From Chitinophagaceae bacterium (GTDB lineage: Bacteria; Bacteroidota; Bacteroidia; Chitinophagales; Chitinophagaceae), in assembly GCA_014379965.1 (NCBI GenBank), contig JACMKU010000213.1:1-64000 (forward strand): a stretch of DNA of 64,000 nt, given 5' to 3'. A model generated the notes under the pieces. The model worked only from the letters and a program-made list of their open reading frames with translations, was not told the DNA's origin and did not search any database. A program made the position numbers and the translations under genes. Shown here piece by piece: positions 43,018 through 51,556 of this stretch; the stretch's first letter is position 1, and the number at the start of each line of letters is the position of its first letter.

Positions 43018-43739
43018 TTTATAAATTTCGCTGCAGCCTCATCGAGATAGATTGTAAGTGCAGGGTGTCGGCGCAAGAAAGTTCCAGGAAGAGCATCGGA
43101 AATTTCTTCACTCAGCACCCTTGCTGCGATCTCAGCTTTATGTTCACCACTTACCAGTACAATGATGTTCTTCGCAGCAAGAATACTCGCGATACCCAAC
43201 GTGATTCCCTGCGTCAGGGATTGTTGTTGCTTGAAATATTTCTGTCCCACGGCCTGTGTCATGGGATCTAGTTGTGAGAGGTGTGACCGAAGGGATGCAG
43301 ACGCACCGGGTTCATTCATCCCGATATGGCCATTCATACCAAGCCCGAGTATTACCACATCGATGCCTCCATGGCTCGCGATGAAGTCTTCCACTTCCTG
43401 GCATTCCTTTTCAGGGTCTGCTGCCCTCCCATCGAAAAAACGGATTTTCTGCTTAGGTACTTCGAGGGGCTGAAACAACTGCCGATCCAGGTGATATCGG
43501 CAACTACCCTCGTCATTGCCATTCATTCCCATCCACTCGTCAAGCCCTACATATGTCCATCTTGACAAGTCCGCCTTTCCTCGAGCCGATAGATCCACTA
43601 AGGCTTTGTACATTCCCGCCGTGGAGTCGCCCGAGGCAGGACATATTAACGACGGCCGATCCGTACTTGTCAAACGTATTGCTTCCATGGCGCTTCTTCC
43701 CGACAGCTCTTCGTAAGTTTCAGTGATGATGATTTCCAT
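43014..43739 (-). CDS. Glucosamine-6-phosphate deaminase-like protein (NagB family)
   Basis: This 241-residue member of the NagB/6-phosphogluconolactonase fold carries the NagB signature VVILGLGMNGHIGMNEPG with the His and Glu of the active site at about 132-138. The substrate-binding ICPASGDSTAGMYKAL near residue 33 and YVGLDEWMGM at about 63-72 are also present. It would convert glucosamine-6-phosphate to fructose-6-phosphate and ammonia, although some relatives act on other sugar phosphates. It is the first gene of a two-gene minus-strand unit with the ROK kinase. Its upstream region is a large word-repeat hairpin shared with the divergent GH3 gene. Confidence 0.9.
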   Translation of the reverse strand: MEIIITETYEELSGRSAMEAIRLTSTDRPSLICPASGDSTAGMYKALVDLSARGKADLSRWTYVGLDEWMGMNGNDEGSCRYHLDRQLFQPLEVPKQKIRFFDGRAADPEKECQEVEDFIASHGGIDVVILGLGMNGHIGMNEPGASASLRSHLSQLDPMTQAVGQKYFKQQQSLTQGITLGIASILAAKNIIVLVSGEHKAEIAARVLSEEISDALPGTFLRRHPALTIYLDEAAAKFIK

Positions 43740-43770
43740 GATTGTTGTTTCCGTGGTTTTTGAGAGGTAA

Positions 43771-44008
43771 GTGGGGAATGGCTAGTGGCTAGTGGCTAGT
43801 GACTAGTGGCTAGTGACTAGTGGCTAGTGGGGCTTACCTCATCGTACCAGCGTTAAAGTTTAAACGGTGTCCCAAAATACATTACCATTTATAGACTTCA
43901 TTCACAATTTTTCGACTTGCAACAAAAATACGTAAACTACCTAGTGTAGGATCCCCACTAGCTACTAGCCTCTAGCTACTAGCCTCCCGCCCCCAGCCTC
44001 CAGCCCGC
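43771..44008. repeat. GGCTAGTGACTAGT word inverted repeat around a divergent promoter region
   Basis: The 360-bp gap between the NagB-like and GH3 genes holds a G-rich word array at 43771-43834 (GGCTAGT, GACTAGT) and its complement at 43953-44008 (CCACTAGCTACTAGCC, then CTCCCGCCCCCAGCCTCC words). The 118-nt middle is AT-rich and is the likely site of both promoters, though I found no convincing -33/-7 pair. If so, both transcripts begin with the same C-rich words. Bases 44009-44099 hold nothing I can identify. Confidence 0.88.
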
Positions 44009-44099
44009 CTTTTCCCTTCAAATTAATTAACTTCATTCCATTCCCGGAAGAGATCTGCACTTTCGAAACGATTCTTAATTAATCAGATAATAAAATACG

Positions 44100-46331
44100 A
44101 TGAGAAGACTTTCTTGCTTTCTGTTGATCACGGTTGTCCAATTGTCTACCATGTTTTGTTTTGGGCAACGTAAGACCATCGATCAGCGTGTGGATTCAGT
44201 ATTGAAATTAATGACGCTCGAAGAAAAAGTAGGCCAGCTAAACCAGTACAACGGCGACTGGGCTTATACAGGCCCTATCACAAAAGACGGCGACAAGCAG
44301 GCACAGATTCGCAATGGCCAATTGGGATCGATGCTAAATGTGATAACTGTGGAGCATACACGACAGTTGCAGGAGATGGCTATGCAATCGCGACTGAAAA
44401 TTCCTTTATTATTCGGGCAGGATATCATTCATGGCTTCAGGACCATCTTTCCCATTCCGCTTGCAGAGGCAGCGAGTTGGGACCTTGCCCTTATGGAAAG
44501 GTCTGCAAGGATTGCAGCTATTGAAGCATCGGCTGCCGGCGTACACTGGACCTTTGCACCTATGGTAGACATCGCACGAGATCCGCGGTGGGGTCGAGTA
44601 ATGGAAGGTGCCGGCGAAGATCCTTACCTGGGTTCACTGATTGCGGCGGCTCGTGTTAAGGGCTTCCAGGGTAGAGGACTTGGCAATACAGATGCGTTGA
44701 TGGCTTGTGCGAAACACTTCGCCGCATATGGAGCAGCTGTTGGAGGACGCGACTACAATTCGGTCGATATGAGTGAGCGCCAACTCTGGGAAACATACCT
44801 CCCTCCTTTCAAAGCGGCCGCAGAAGCTGGAGTCGCTACATTCATGAACTCGTTTAACGATCTGAACGGTATACCCGCCACGTCTAACAAGTTGCTTCAA
44901 AGAGATATACTTAAAGGACAATGGAAGTTCAAGGGATTTGTCGTGAGCGATTGGGGATCGGTTGGAGAAATGGTGAATCACGGTAACGTAAAGGATAATT
45001 ATGAAGCTGCGCTTGCGGCGCTAACCGGCGGGAGCGACATGGACATGGAAAGCCGAAGCTACCGCGATCATCTCGCTAAACTGGTTAGAGAAGGAAAGGT
45101 CAAGATATCACTGATTGACGACGCAGTTAGAAGAATTCTAAAAAAGAAGTTTGAAATGGGCCTTTTCGAAGATCCTTATCGATTCTGCAATAAAGAAAGA
45201 CAGGACAGCCAATGGAATAATGCCGCGCATCTGCGTGAATCAAGGAGCATGGCGGCGAAGACGATTGTTTTGCTTAAGAACCAGGGTCAGGTATTACCAT
45301 TGCCTAAGCAAGGGAAAACCATCGCACTCATAGGTCCGTTTGTAAAAGCAGTGCGCGATAATCTTGGCTTTTGGTCGTACCAATGGCCTGACGATTCTAC
45401 ACGCATCGTTTCATTGTGGCAGGGCGTTCAGAATAAACTCGGCAGCGCAGACAAGATGCTTTATGCGAAAGGCTGTGAAATCAGGGATACTTCACGGAGC
45501 GGATTTGCTGAAGCAGTTGAGGTAGCTAGCCGTGCGGACATTGTGGTAATGAATGTAGGCGAAGCACATGATATGAGCGGTGAAGCAAAGAGCCGCAGCA
45601 ACATTCATTTACCAGGCGCCCAGGAGGAACTCATTAAAGCGATACAAGCGACAGGTAAACCCGTGGTAGTCTTAATCAATGCCGGACGCCCACTCGTATT
45701 CAATTGGACAGCGGATAATGTTCCTGCAATACTTTATACCTGGTGGCTCGGTACCGAAGCCGGAAATGCAATCGCCGATGTTTTGTTTGGAGACTATAAT
45801 CCCTCCGCGAAACTACCAATGAGCTTTCCACGCACAGAAGGACAGATTCCAATCTACTACAATCATTATAATTCAGGCAGGCCTGCAAAAACCGATAGCG
45901 ATCTCAATTATGTATCCGCTTACATTGACCTGCCCAACAGCCCGAAATTTCCATTCGGTTTCGGACTTAGCTATACACAATTCGAATACGGAGACATTTC
46001 ACTCAGCAAAACTTCCCTGCGATCCACAGATAAACTGGTAGCGCGGGTGACGGTAAGAAACTCGGGAAGCTTCTCCGGGGAGGAGACTGTACAGCTATAC
46101 ATCAGGGACATGGTCGGATCGGTTATTCGTCCTGTCAAGGAATTAAAAGGCTTCAAGAAGATCACCTTGAAACCAGGTGAATCACGAGTCATTGAATTTA
46201 CCATATCGGTCAACGATCTGAGATTTTATAACGAAAAACTCGCCAATGACTGGGAGCCCGGTGAGTTCGAAATCATGATCGGTGGAAACTCACGTGATGT
46301 GAAAAAGATGAAAATTAACTGGGCCAGGTAA
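44100..46331 (+). CDS. Second GH3-family beta-glucosidase (BglX-like), secreted
   Basis: This 743-residue GH3 enzyme has a signal segment ending in FCFGQ and the BglX layout of N-terminal barrel, sandwich and Fn3-like domain. The nucleophile is the Asp in GFVVSDWGSVGEM. Other landmarks are GQDIIHGFRTIFPIPLAEAASWD, GGSDMDMESRSYRDHL and GEEDPYLG-type GAGEDPYLGS. The acid/base loop is NVGEAHDMSGEAKSRSNIHLP. It is diverged from the GH3 at 31947, so it is not a recent copy. GH97 follows after 23 bp, the reverse order of the first GH97-GH3 pair. Confidence 0.93.
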   Translation: MRRLSCFLLITVVQLSTMFCFGQRKTIDQRVDSVLKLMTLEEKVGQLNQYNGDWAYTGPITKDGDKQAQIRNGQLGSMLNVITVEHTRQLQEMAMQSRLKIPLLFGQDIIHGFRTIFPIPLAEAASWDLALMERSARIAAIEASAAGVHWTFAPMVDIARDPRWGRVMEGAGEDPYLGSLIAAARVKGFQGRGLGNTDALMACAKHFAAYGAAVGGRDYNSVDMSERQLWETYLPPFKAAAEAGVATFMNSFNDLNGIPATSNKLLQRDILKGQWKFKGFVVSDWGSVGEMVNHGNVKDNYEAALAALTGGSDMDMESRSYRDHLAKLVREGKVKISLIDDAVRRILKKKFEMGLFEDPYRFCNKERQDSQWNNAAHLRESRSMAAKTIVLLKNQGQVLPLPKQGKTIALIGPFVKAVRDNLGFWSYQWPDDSTRIVSLWQGVQNKLGSADKMLYAKGCEIRDTSRSGFAEAVEVASRADIVVMNVGEAHDMSGEAKSRSNIHLPGAQEELIKAIQATGKPVVVLINAGRPLVFNWTADNVPAILYTWWLGTEAGNAIADVLFGDYNPSAKLPMSFPRTEGQIPIYYNHYNSGRPAKTDSDLNYVSAYIDLPNSPKFPFGFGLSYTQFEYGDISLSKTSLRSTDKLVARVTVRNSGSFSGEETVQLYIRDMVGSVIRPVKELKGFKKITLKPGESRVIEFTISVNDLRFYNEKLANDWEPGEFEIMIGGNSRDVKKMKINWAR

Positions 46332-46354
46332 GAGGCCTTAAAACAACCGTCATA

Positions 46355-48325
46355 ATGAAAGGCTGGATATCGCTTGCATTCATCGTATTGCTAGGTTGCC
46401 GTGCGGAGGCTCAGCAAAACTTCATGGTCACATCTCCCGGTGCTTCCTTGAAACTGAAAATTGCGACCGGATCACAGTTGGCATGGGCTCTCTATGCGGG
46501 GGACACTTTGTTACAGTCATCAGACGGTATTGAACTGGAACTGAGGGGAGGTCGCAGGCTTTCATTAAACCTCGGCAGCGTGAAGTCTAAATCATCTGCC
46601 GTAAGAGAAACTATACAGGTGCCCGTCCCATATCGAAGGAAACAGGTATTAAATCATTACAACCAGCTGATCCTTACATTCAACAAATATTACGCTGTCG
46701 AATTTCGCGTTTACGACAATGGAATGGCCTACCGGATCGGCATCCAATTAAAAGATACAGTTCTTGTTCATAATGAACGGGCTGTTTTTAGTTTTGATAG
46801 TACTGCCACAATGTGGCATCCCCAGTTAGACCGTCCAACCGGCCGCGATAAATATCATACCGGCTTCGAAGGACAATACCGTAAGGTTCGTTTGTTAGAC
46901 TTTCCAGACACCGCAATGACGTATGCACCGGTAGTGATCTCGCTCAAGAATGGATTTCATATTGCTATCACGGATGCGAATCTTAATGATTACCCAGGTA
47001 TGTTTCTCAAGCGATCCGGCAATACACTTCAAGGTGAATTTGCACCCTACCCATTGGAGGAAGAAATGACCAGTGGAGAATTTCCACAGCTTATCGTGAC
47101 TAAGCGCGCTCCCTATATTGCAAAGATTGCCGGAACACGAATGCTTCCCTGGCGCGCGGTACTAGTAGCCAGGTCGGACATTGACCTTCCTTCGAATGAT
47201 ATCGTCTACGCCCTCGGTGATCCTTCGAAACTAGAGGACGCATCGTGGGTAAAGGCAGGCAAAGGCACGGATGAATGGATCTGCGGCATCAACCTATTCA
47301 ATGTTCCTTTTGTAGCAGGGTTGAATACCGCAACGTATAAGTTCTACATCGACTTCGCGAAGAAGTTTGGATTCGATCAAATAATGCTCGACGCCGGGTG
47401 GAGTAATTATAAAGACCTGTTCGACATCAACCCATCCATCAATATGGATACCATTGCGGCCTATGGACGGCAGCAAGGCATCAAGCTCATGCTATGGACA
47501 CTTTGCTCCACCCTTGATAGACAACTGGAGCCTGCTCTCGCGCAATTTAACAAATGGGGAGTGACCAGCATCATGACTGATTTCATGGATAGGGATGACC
47601 AGCAAATGGTGAATTTCTATCATCGCATTGCACGCGCATGTGCTGATCACAAGATATCAGTGATGTTTCATGGAGCCTTCCCACCCAAGGGTTTCAATCG
47701 CACGTGGCCGAATGCCATTACATACGAAGGCGCTCTCGGCGCGGAATGGAATATCTGGAGCGAACTTGCCACGCCGGAACATAATGTTGCACTTGCCTAC
47801 ACACGAATGCTTGCGGGCCCATTAGATTACGAGCCGGGATTATTATTGAATGCACAGAAGGATCAGTTCAGACCCATTGGCAAGAATCCAATGAGCATCG
47901 GCACGCGCTGTCACCAATTGGCGATGTTCGCCGTGTATGATAGTCCTTTGCAAATCTTTAGCGGAAATCCCAGCCAGGCGTTGAAAGAGCCGGAGTTCAT
48001 GCAACTCCTAGGGAGTGTGCCAGTGACGTGGGATGACACGAAGATCTTATCCGGTAAGATCGGAGAGTTCATCGTGACGGCTCGTAAAACCGGTAACGAT
48101 TGGTACATAGCTGGCCTAAACAATTCTACTGCCAGGTATCTGCAACTTCCTGCAAACTTCCTTCCCCCTGGCACATACAGGGCGACTCTTTGTAAGGATG
48201 GGCTTAATGCTCACCAATATGGCAGCGACTATGAGATCGTCAACTCCGAGTTGCGCCACGACCAATCAATAGATATCCATATGGCACCCGGAGGCGGATT
48301 TCTCCTGAGACTCATTCACAAGTAA
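46355..48325 (+). CDS. Second GH97-family glycoside hydrolase, exported
   Basis: This 656-residue GH97 enzyme has an N-terminal signal: LLGC at residues 12-15 is a possible lipobox, but AEAQ at 17-20 could equally be an SPI site. GH97 domains are complete: FRVYDNGMAYRIGIQL, KFYIDFAKKFGFDQIMLDAGW, SIMTDFMDRDDQQMV, FHGAFPPKGFNRTWPNAITYEG, GTRCHQLAMFAVYDSPLQI and the C-terminal HMAPGGGFLLRL. As in the first GH97, the TDFMDRDD segment suggests the retaining subgroup. It forms one unit with the preceding GH3. Confidence 0.92.
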   Translation: MKGWISLAFIVLLGCRAEAQQNFMVTSPGASLKLKIATGSQLAWALYAGDTLLQSSDGIELELRGGRRLSLNLGSVKSKSSAVRETIQVPVPYRRKQVLNHYNQLILTFNKYYAVEFRVYDNGMAYRIGIQLKDTVLVHNERAVFSFDSTATMWHPQLDRPTGRDKYHTGFEGQYRKVRLLDFPDTAMTYAPVVISLKNGFHIAITDANLNDYPGMFLKRSGNTLQGEFAPYPLEEEMTSGEFPQLIVTKRAPYIAKIAGTRMLPWRAVLVARSDIDLPSNDIVYALGDPSKLEDASWVKAGKGTDEWICGINLFNVPFVAGLNTATYKFYIDFAKKFGFDQIMLDAGWSNYKDLFDINPSINMDTIAAYGRQQGIKLMLWTLCSTLDRQLEPALAQFNKWGVTSIMTDFMDRDDQQMVNFYHRIARACADHKISVMFHGAFPPKGFNRTWPNAITYEGALGAEWNIWSELATPEHNVALAYTRMLAGPLDYEPGLLLNAQKDQFRPIGKNPMSIGTRCHQLAMFAVYDSPLQIFSGNPSQALKEPEFMQLLGSVPVTWDDTKILSGKIGEFIVTARKTGNDWYIAGLNNSTARYLQLPANFLPPGTYRATLCKDGLNAHQYGSDYEIVNSELRHDQSIDIHMAPGGGFLLRLIHK

Positions 48326-48341
48326 GAACGGGCGAATAAAA

Positions 48342-48349
48342 TATCTTTG
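48342..48349 (+). promoter_or_regulatory. Candidate -7 box for the formylglycine-enzyme-like gene
   Basis: TATCTTTG fits the Bacteroidota -7 consensus exactly and lies 62 nt before the TTG start at 48412. No good -33 TTTG is seen at the expected distance, so support is partial. Confidence 0.3.
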
Positions 48350-48411
48350 TCTCTGGAATAATGGAAAAGATGCGTCAAGCCAACTAAGAAACCAAGCAAC
48401 TAATAACAAAC

Positions 48412-49524
48412 TTGAGGTCTCTACTAACCTATATCATCATATCAACCGTTGCATTCCTCGCACTCACCAAGTGCCGGCACGCAACCGCACGCCAGACCAG
48501 TGATGCTAGTCACCGATTAATTGCCTGCCAGGCGGAGTTGCCCTCACGACATATTCCCATAGGTAATTCGTCCGAAATAAAACAAGGAAACGTCTCATAT
48601 GATGGAATGGTTAAGATACCCTCCGGTGAATTCATGATGGGGGCTTCAGACGAAGATGGCCGCCAGGAAGAATATCCGAGACACGCCGTTAAGGTAGATG
48701 CCTTCTGGATGGATGTAACCGAAGTAACCAATGCGCAGTTCGCAAAATTCGTCGCGGAGACGGGGTATGTGACTACTGCAGAAAGAAAACCAGATTGGAA
48801 CGAATTAAAAAAGCAATTGCCCCCAGGAACCGCAAAGCCAGATGAAAGTCAGTTGGTCGCCGCCTCGTTGGTATTCACTCCGCCCACCTATCCGGTTCCT
48901 CTTGATGACGCGAGTCAATGGTGGACCTGGACCGCCGGAGCCGATTGGAAACATCCTCAAGGTCCACGGAGTACAATAGATGGGAAAGACGACCATCCGG
49001 TCGTTCATATATCATGGGACGATGCTATCGCCTATTGCAAATGGTCAGGGAAAAGACTTCCCACCGAAGCGGAATGGGAATGGGCAGCACGCGGTGGTAT
49101 AAATGATGCAGAGTATCCATGGGGTAAAGAGGAGATCGAGAATGGCAAGAGCAAAGCGAATACGTGGCAGGGAAATTTTCCCGATAAGAATACAAAGGAT
49201 GATAACTACTATACATCGGCACCCACCCGCTCTTTTCCTGCAAATGCCTATGGACTCTTCGATATGGCCGGCAATGTTTGGGAATGGTGCAACGATTGGT
49301 ACAGTGCAGACTATTACCAAATGCAGAAAGGAAAACTCAGCGACAACCCCAGAGGACCGAAAGATAGTTATGATCCTATGGAACCAACCATCTCAAAGAA
49401 GATTGTAAGAGGCGGTTCCTTTCTTTGCAACGCATCTTATTGTAAAGGATACAGAGTAAGTGCTCGAATGAAGACATCGCCAGATACGGGATTGGAGCAT
49501 ACGGGGTTTAGGTGCGTGCGGTGA
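48412..49524 (+). CDS. Formylglycine-generating enzyme homologue (SUMF1 family), lipoprotein
   Basis: This 370-residue protein starts with TTG and a lipoprotein signal (LTKC, Cys21). The FGE-sulfatase domain spans about 65-370: MVKIPSGEFMMGASDEDG, FWMDVTEVTNAQFAKFVAETGYVT, HPVVHISWDDAIAYCKWSGKRLPTEAEWEWAARGG, FDMAGNVWEWCNDWY. The end reads GGSFLCNASYCKGYRVSARM, which keeps both cysteines of the catalytic Cys-x4-Cys pair of true FGE, so copper-dependent oxidation of a sulfatase cysteine is plausible. No type I sulfatase with CxPSR is encoded in the window. It is convergent with paaE across a word hairpin. Confidence 0.88.
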   Translation: MRSLLTYIIISTVAFLALTKCRHATARQTSDASHRLIACQAELPSRHIPIGNSSEIKQGNVSYDGMVKIPSGEFMMGASDEDGRQEEYPRHAVKVDAFWMDVTEVTNAQFAKFVAETGYVTTAERKPDWNELKKQLPPGTAKPDESQLVAASLVFTPPTYPVPLDDASQWWTWTAGADWKHPQGPRSTIDGKDDHPVVHISWDDAIAYCKWSGKRLPTEAEWEWAARGGINDAEYPWGKEEIENGKSKANTWQGNFPDKNTKDDNYYTSAPTRSFPANAYGLFDMAGNVWEWCNDWYSADYYQMQKGKLSDNPRGPKDSYDPMEPTISKKIVRGGSFLCNASYCKGYRVSARMKTSPDTGLEHTGFRCVR

Positions 49525-49660
49525 GTGGGTGAATAGTGAATGGTGAGTAGTGAGTGGCTACCCGTATTAGAATCGCATTTAGTTTTCGAACATGTGTGGA
49601 TTTTTCTAATATCCGAGAGTCATTCACTACTCACTATTCACAATTCACTAGGCTCACTAC
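49521..49660. repeat. GTGAATAGTGAATGGTGAG word hairpin between convergent genes
   Basis: GTGAATAGTGAATGGTGAGTAGTGA-type words at 49529-49553 pair with 49624-49648 at 23 of 25 positions. The 70-nt loop is AT-rich. The hairpin fills the space between the convergent FGE-like and paaE genes, the place expected of a bidirectional terminator. Confidence 0.85.
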
Positions 49661-50739
49661 TTTATGTCAAAATCCACCACAACTCTCCCCGTACGAGGAT
49701 GACTCTGGCAGGTAAGAATATATCCTTGCTCAATTTCTTCTTCCTCCAGCCCCCAGTGTACATCCATCATCACTTCTCCCTCGAGTAGCCTTGCTTTGCA
49801 GGTGCAACATACTCCTCCCTTGCAGGCGAAGGGTAGGTCTGCTCCCTGTTGGAGAGCAGCATCCAGTATTGTGGTATCGCTGGTGAGTGGAAGATCAAAG
49901 TCAAAACTCCTGCCGTCCAATTTCACACTGATATGGCTCTTTGGTCCTGTCTCGGTTTCCTTACCTGGTAGTTGTGTTTTGATCGCAGACTTTTGTCCGG
50001 GCGTAGTAAATAGTTCGAAGTGAATCTTCTTTTTGTCAAGTCCTTTTTGTTCCAGGAATTCTTTAGCGGTAAATATCATCTCCTCCGGACCGCAAATGAA
50101 TATCTCATCCATCGATGCATAGTTGACGGCCTTAGATAATTCCGTCAACTTATCAAGATTGATTCTCCCGAAATTCAAAGGAGAGTCGGTCCTTTCACGA
50201 CTGAGTATATTGATGAGATTAAAACGCTGAAGGTAATTATTCTTGATAGCTTCCAATTCTTCAAAGAAGATTATAGAAGCCCGGCTTCGGTTTCCGTAAA
50301 TGAGCGTAAAGCTACTTTGAGGTTCAGTGTGCAAGGTAGTTTTTATGATAGAAAGAACCGGGGTAATCCCACTGCCGGCGGCAATGGCCAAATAGTTCTT
50401 TCTATTCGCGACATCCAGCTCAACATGAAATTTACCAACTGGCGGCATCACTTCTATTTCATCACCGGCCTTCAACGAATCATTGGCGAAAGAAGAAAAT
50501 AGCCCCCCGTCCACTTTCTTAATTGCCACACGCCACTTATTCTCCATTGGTGTGCTGCAGATCGAATACGTACGTCTCACCTCTTCACCATTGATATGGG
50601 TACGCATCGAAAGGCTTTGACCTTGCTTAAAACGAAAAGTATCCATTAAATCGGCGGGTATATCGAATAGCACCGATACGCAGTCGGCAGTTTCCCGGGT
50701 GACTTCCTTGATCTTAAGCTTATGAAAGTGAATTGACAT
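49657..50739 (-). CDS. paaE: 1,2-phenylacetyl-CoA epoxidase reductase subunit PaaE
   Basis: This 360-residue reductase delivers electrons from NADPH to the PaaA di-iron centre. The N-terminal FAD domain (about 5-105) contains RRTYSICSTPMENKWRVAIKKVDGG with the RxYS flavin motif. The NAD(P) domain (about 110-235) contains AIAAGSGITPVLSIIKT and ICGPEEMI. The C-terminal plant-type [2Fe-2S] ferredoxin domain (about 260-360) carries ACKGGVCCTCKARL, with the fourth cysteine in ILTCQSHP. It lies directly behind the tetR gene. Its partners paaA and paaB are 47 kb away at the other end of the carbohydrate locus, on the same strand. Confidence 0.95.
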   Translation of the reverse strand: MSIHFHKLKIKEVTRETADCVSVLFDIPADLMDTFRFKQGQSLSMRTHINGEEVRRTYSICSTPMENKWRVAIKKVDGGLFSSFANDSLKAGDEIEVMPPVGKFHVELDVANRKNYLAIAAGSGITPVLSIIKTTLHTEPQSSFTLIYGNRSRASIIFFEELEAIKNNYLQRFNLINILSRERTDSPLNFGRINLDKLTELSKAVNYASMDEIFICGPEEMIFTAKEFLEQKGLDKKKIHFELFTTPGQKSAIKTQLPGKETETGPKSHISVKLDGRSFDFDLPLTSDTTILDAALQQGADLPFACKGGVCCTCKARLLEGEVMMDVHWGLEEEEIEQGYILTCQSHPRTGRVVVDFDIK

Positions 50740-50802
50740 CGTATCCTTTTATTGAACGATGCAAAGTAAATGCTTTTTGATTTGAGGCGACGGTGAGGAC
50801 AA

Positions 50803-51390
50803 TCAACATTTGAGCCCGCCAATCAGGTAGGACACCATATTCTCTTCCAATTCCTCCGGAGAATAGTTTTTCTGGCTACGATGCCAGAACTCAAGACCGC
50901 GCACTGCCGATAAGATCGTGAGTACGGCCACATAGGGAAGAATAGGTTTTATTTCCTTGGAAGCGATCCCTTCGCTGATGAAACTCTCCAGGCGTTGTAC
51001 ATAGCTGCGACGTTGGGTAATGAAATCATTAAGTGGCTGCGCCTCGAGATGGATCCATTCGTTGATCATAACGTGATAATCTTCGAACTTGTGTAACATC
51101 ATCTTTATATGAAAGCGAATTACAGACTCGATCTTCTGCAAACTGGTAAGTCCTGAACTGTCCATTTCATCGATGTGCCGGTTGCAATCCTCGGAAATGC
51201 GGAAAATGATCTGGTGGAGTATCTCCGACTTTGACTGAATATGGTTATACAAACTGGCAGCTTCGATTCCAACACTCTCGGCCAGGTCTCGCATAGAGGT
51301 AGCGGGAAATCCTTTTTCCCTAAACATGGAAGCGGCTTTTTGAACAATGAGTTCTTTCTTGGAAGCTTTTTTTCGTTGGGCCTTGGCCAT
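50803..51390 (-). CDS. TetR-family regulator, probably of the paa genes
   Basis: The frame is open to 51624, but the ATG at 51390 (MAKAQRKKASKKELIVQKA) gives the normal TetR start and 195 residues. The helix-turn-helix is at about 20-55: AASMFREKGFPATSMRDLAESVGIEAASLYNHIQSKSEIL. The ligand domain follows. It lies upstream of paaE on the same strand with a 63-bp gap, and a perfect palindrome stands 36 bp before its start. In other bacteria PaaR-type TetR proteins release DNA on binding phenylacetyl-CoA. That it controls paaE and paaA here is supported by the shared palindrome core but not proven. Confidence 0.9.
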   Translation of the reverse strand: MAKAQRKKASKKELIVQKAASMFREKGFPATSMRDLAESVGIEAASLYNHIQSKSEILHQIIFRISEDCNRHIDEMDSSGLTSLQKIESVIRFHIKMMLHKFEDYHVMINEWIHLEAQPLNDFITQRRSYVQRLESFISEGIASKEIKPILPYVAVLTILSAVRGLEFWHRSQKNYSPEELEENMVSYLIGGLKC

Positions 51391-51426
51391 ACTCAAAGAT
51401 AATGGAGTTGTATTAAATGGGAATTG

Positions 51427-51446
51427 TGGATTTGTATCCAAATCCA
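51427..51446. promoter_or_regulatory. Putative TetR operator: TGGATTTG-TATC-CAAATCCA
   Basis: Two perfect 8-bp arms with a 4-bp spacer stand between the divergent tetR and pfkB-family genes. Each arm is one base from the -7 consensus TAnnTTTG, so a bound repressor would cover possible -7 boxes in both directions. The core ATTTG-N4-CAAAT is also found in front of paaA (2027-2041 region). Confidence 0.65.
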
Positions 51447-51556
51447 ACCCATGGATGTGTCCGTCTTCCTTGGCAATTCTCAATTCCGAAATCCGGCCAT
51501 ATTGATGTAATATTGCCGGCTGAAACATAATTCTCAACCCCCTAATTCCTGATTTC

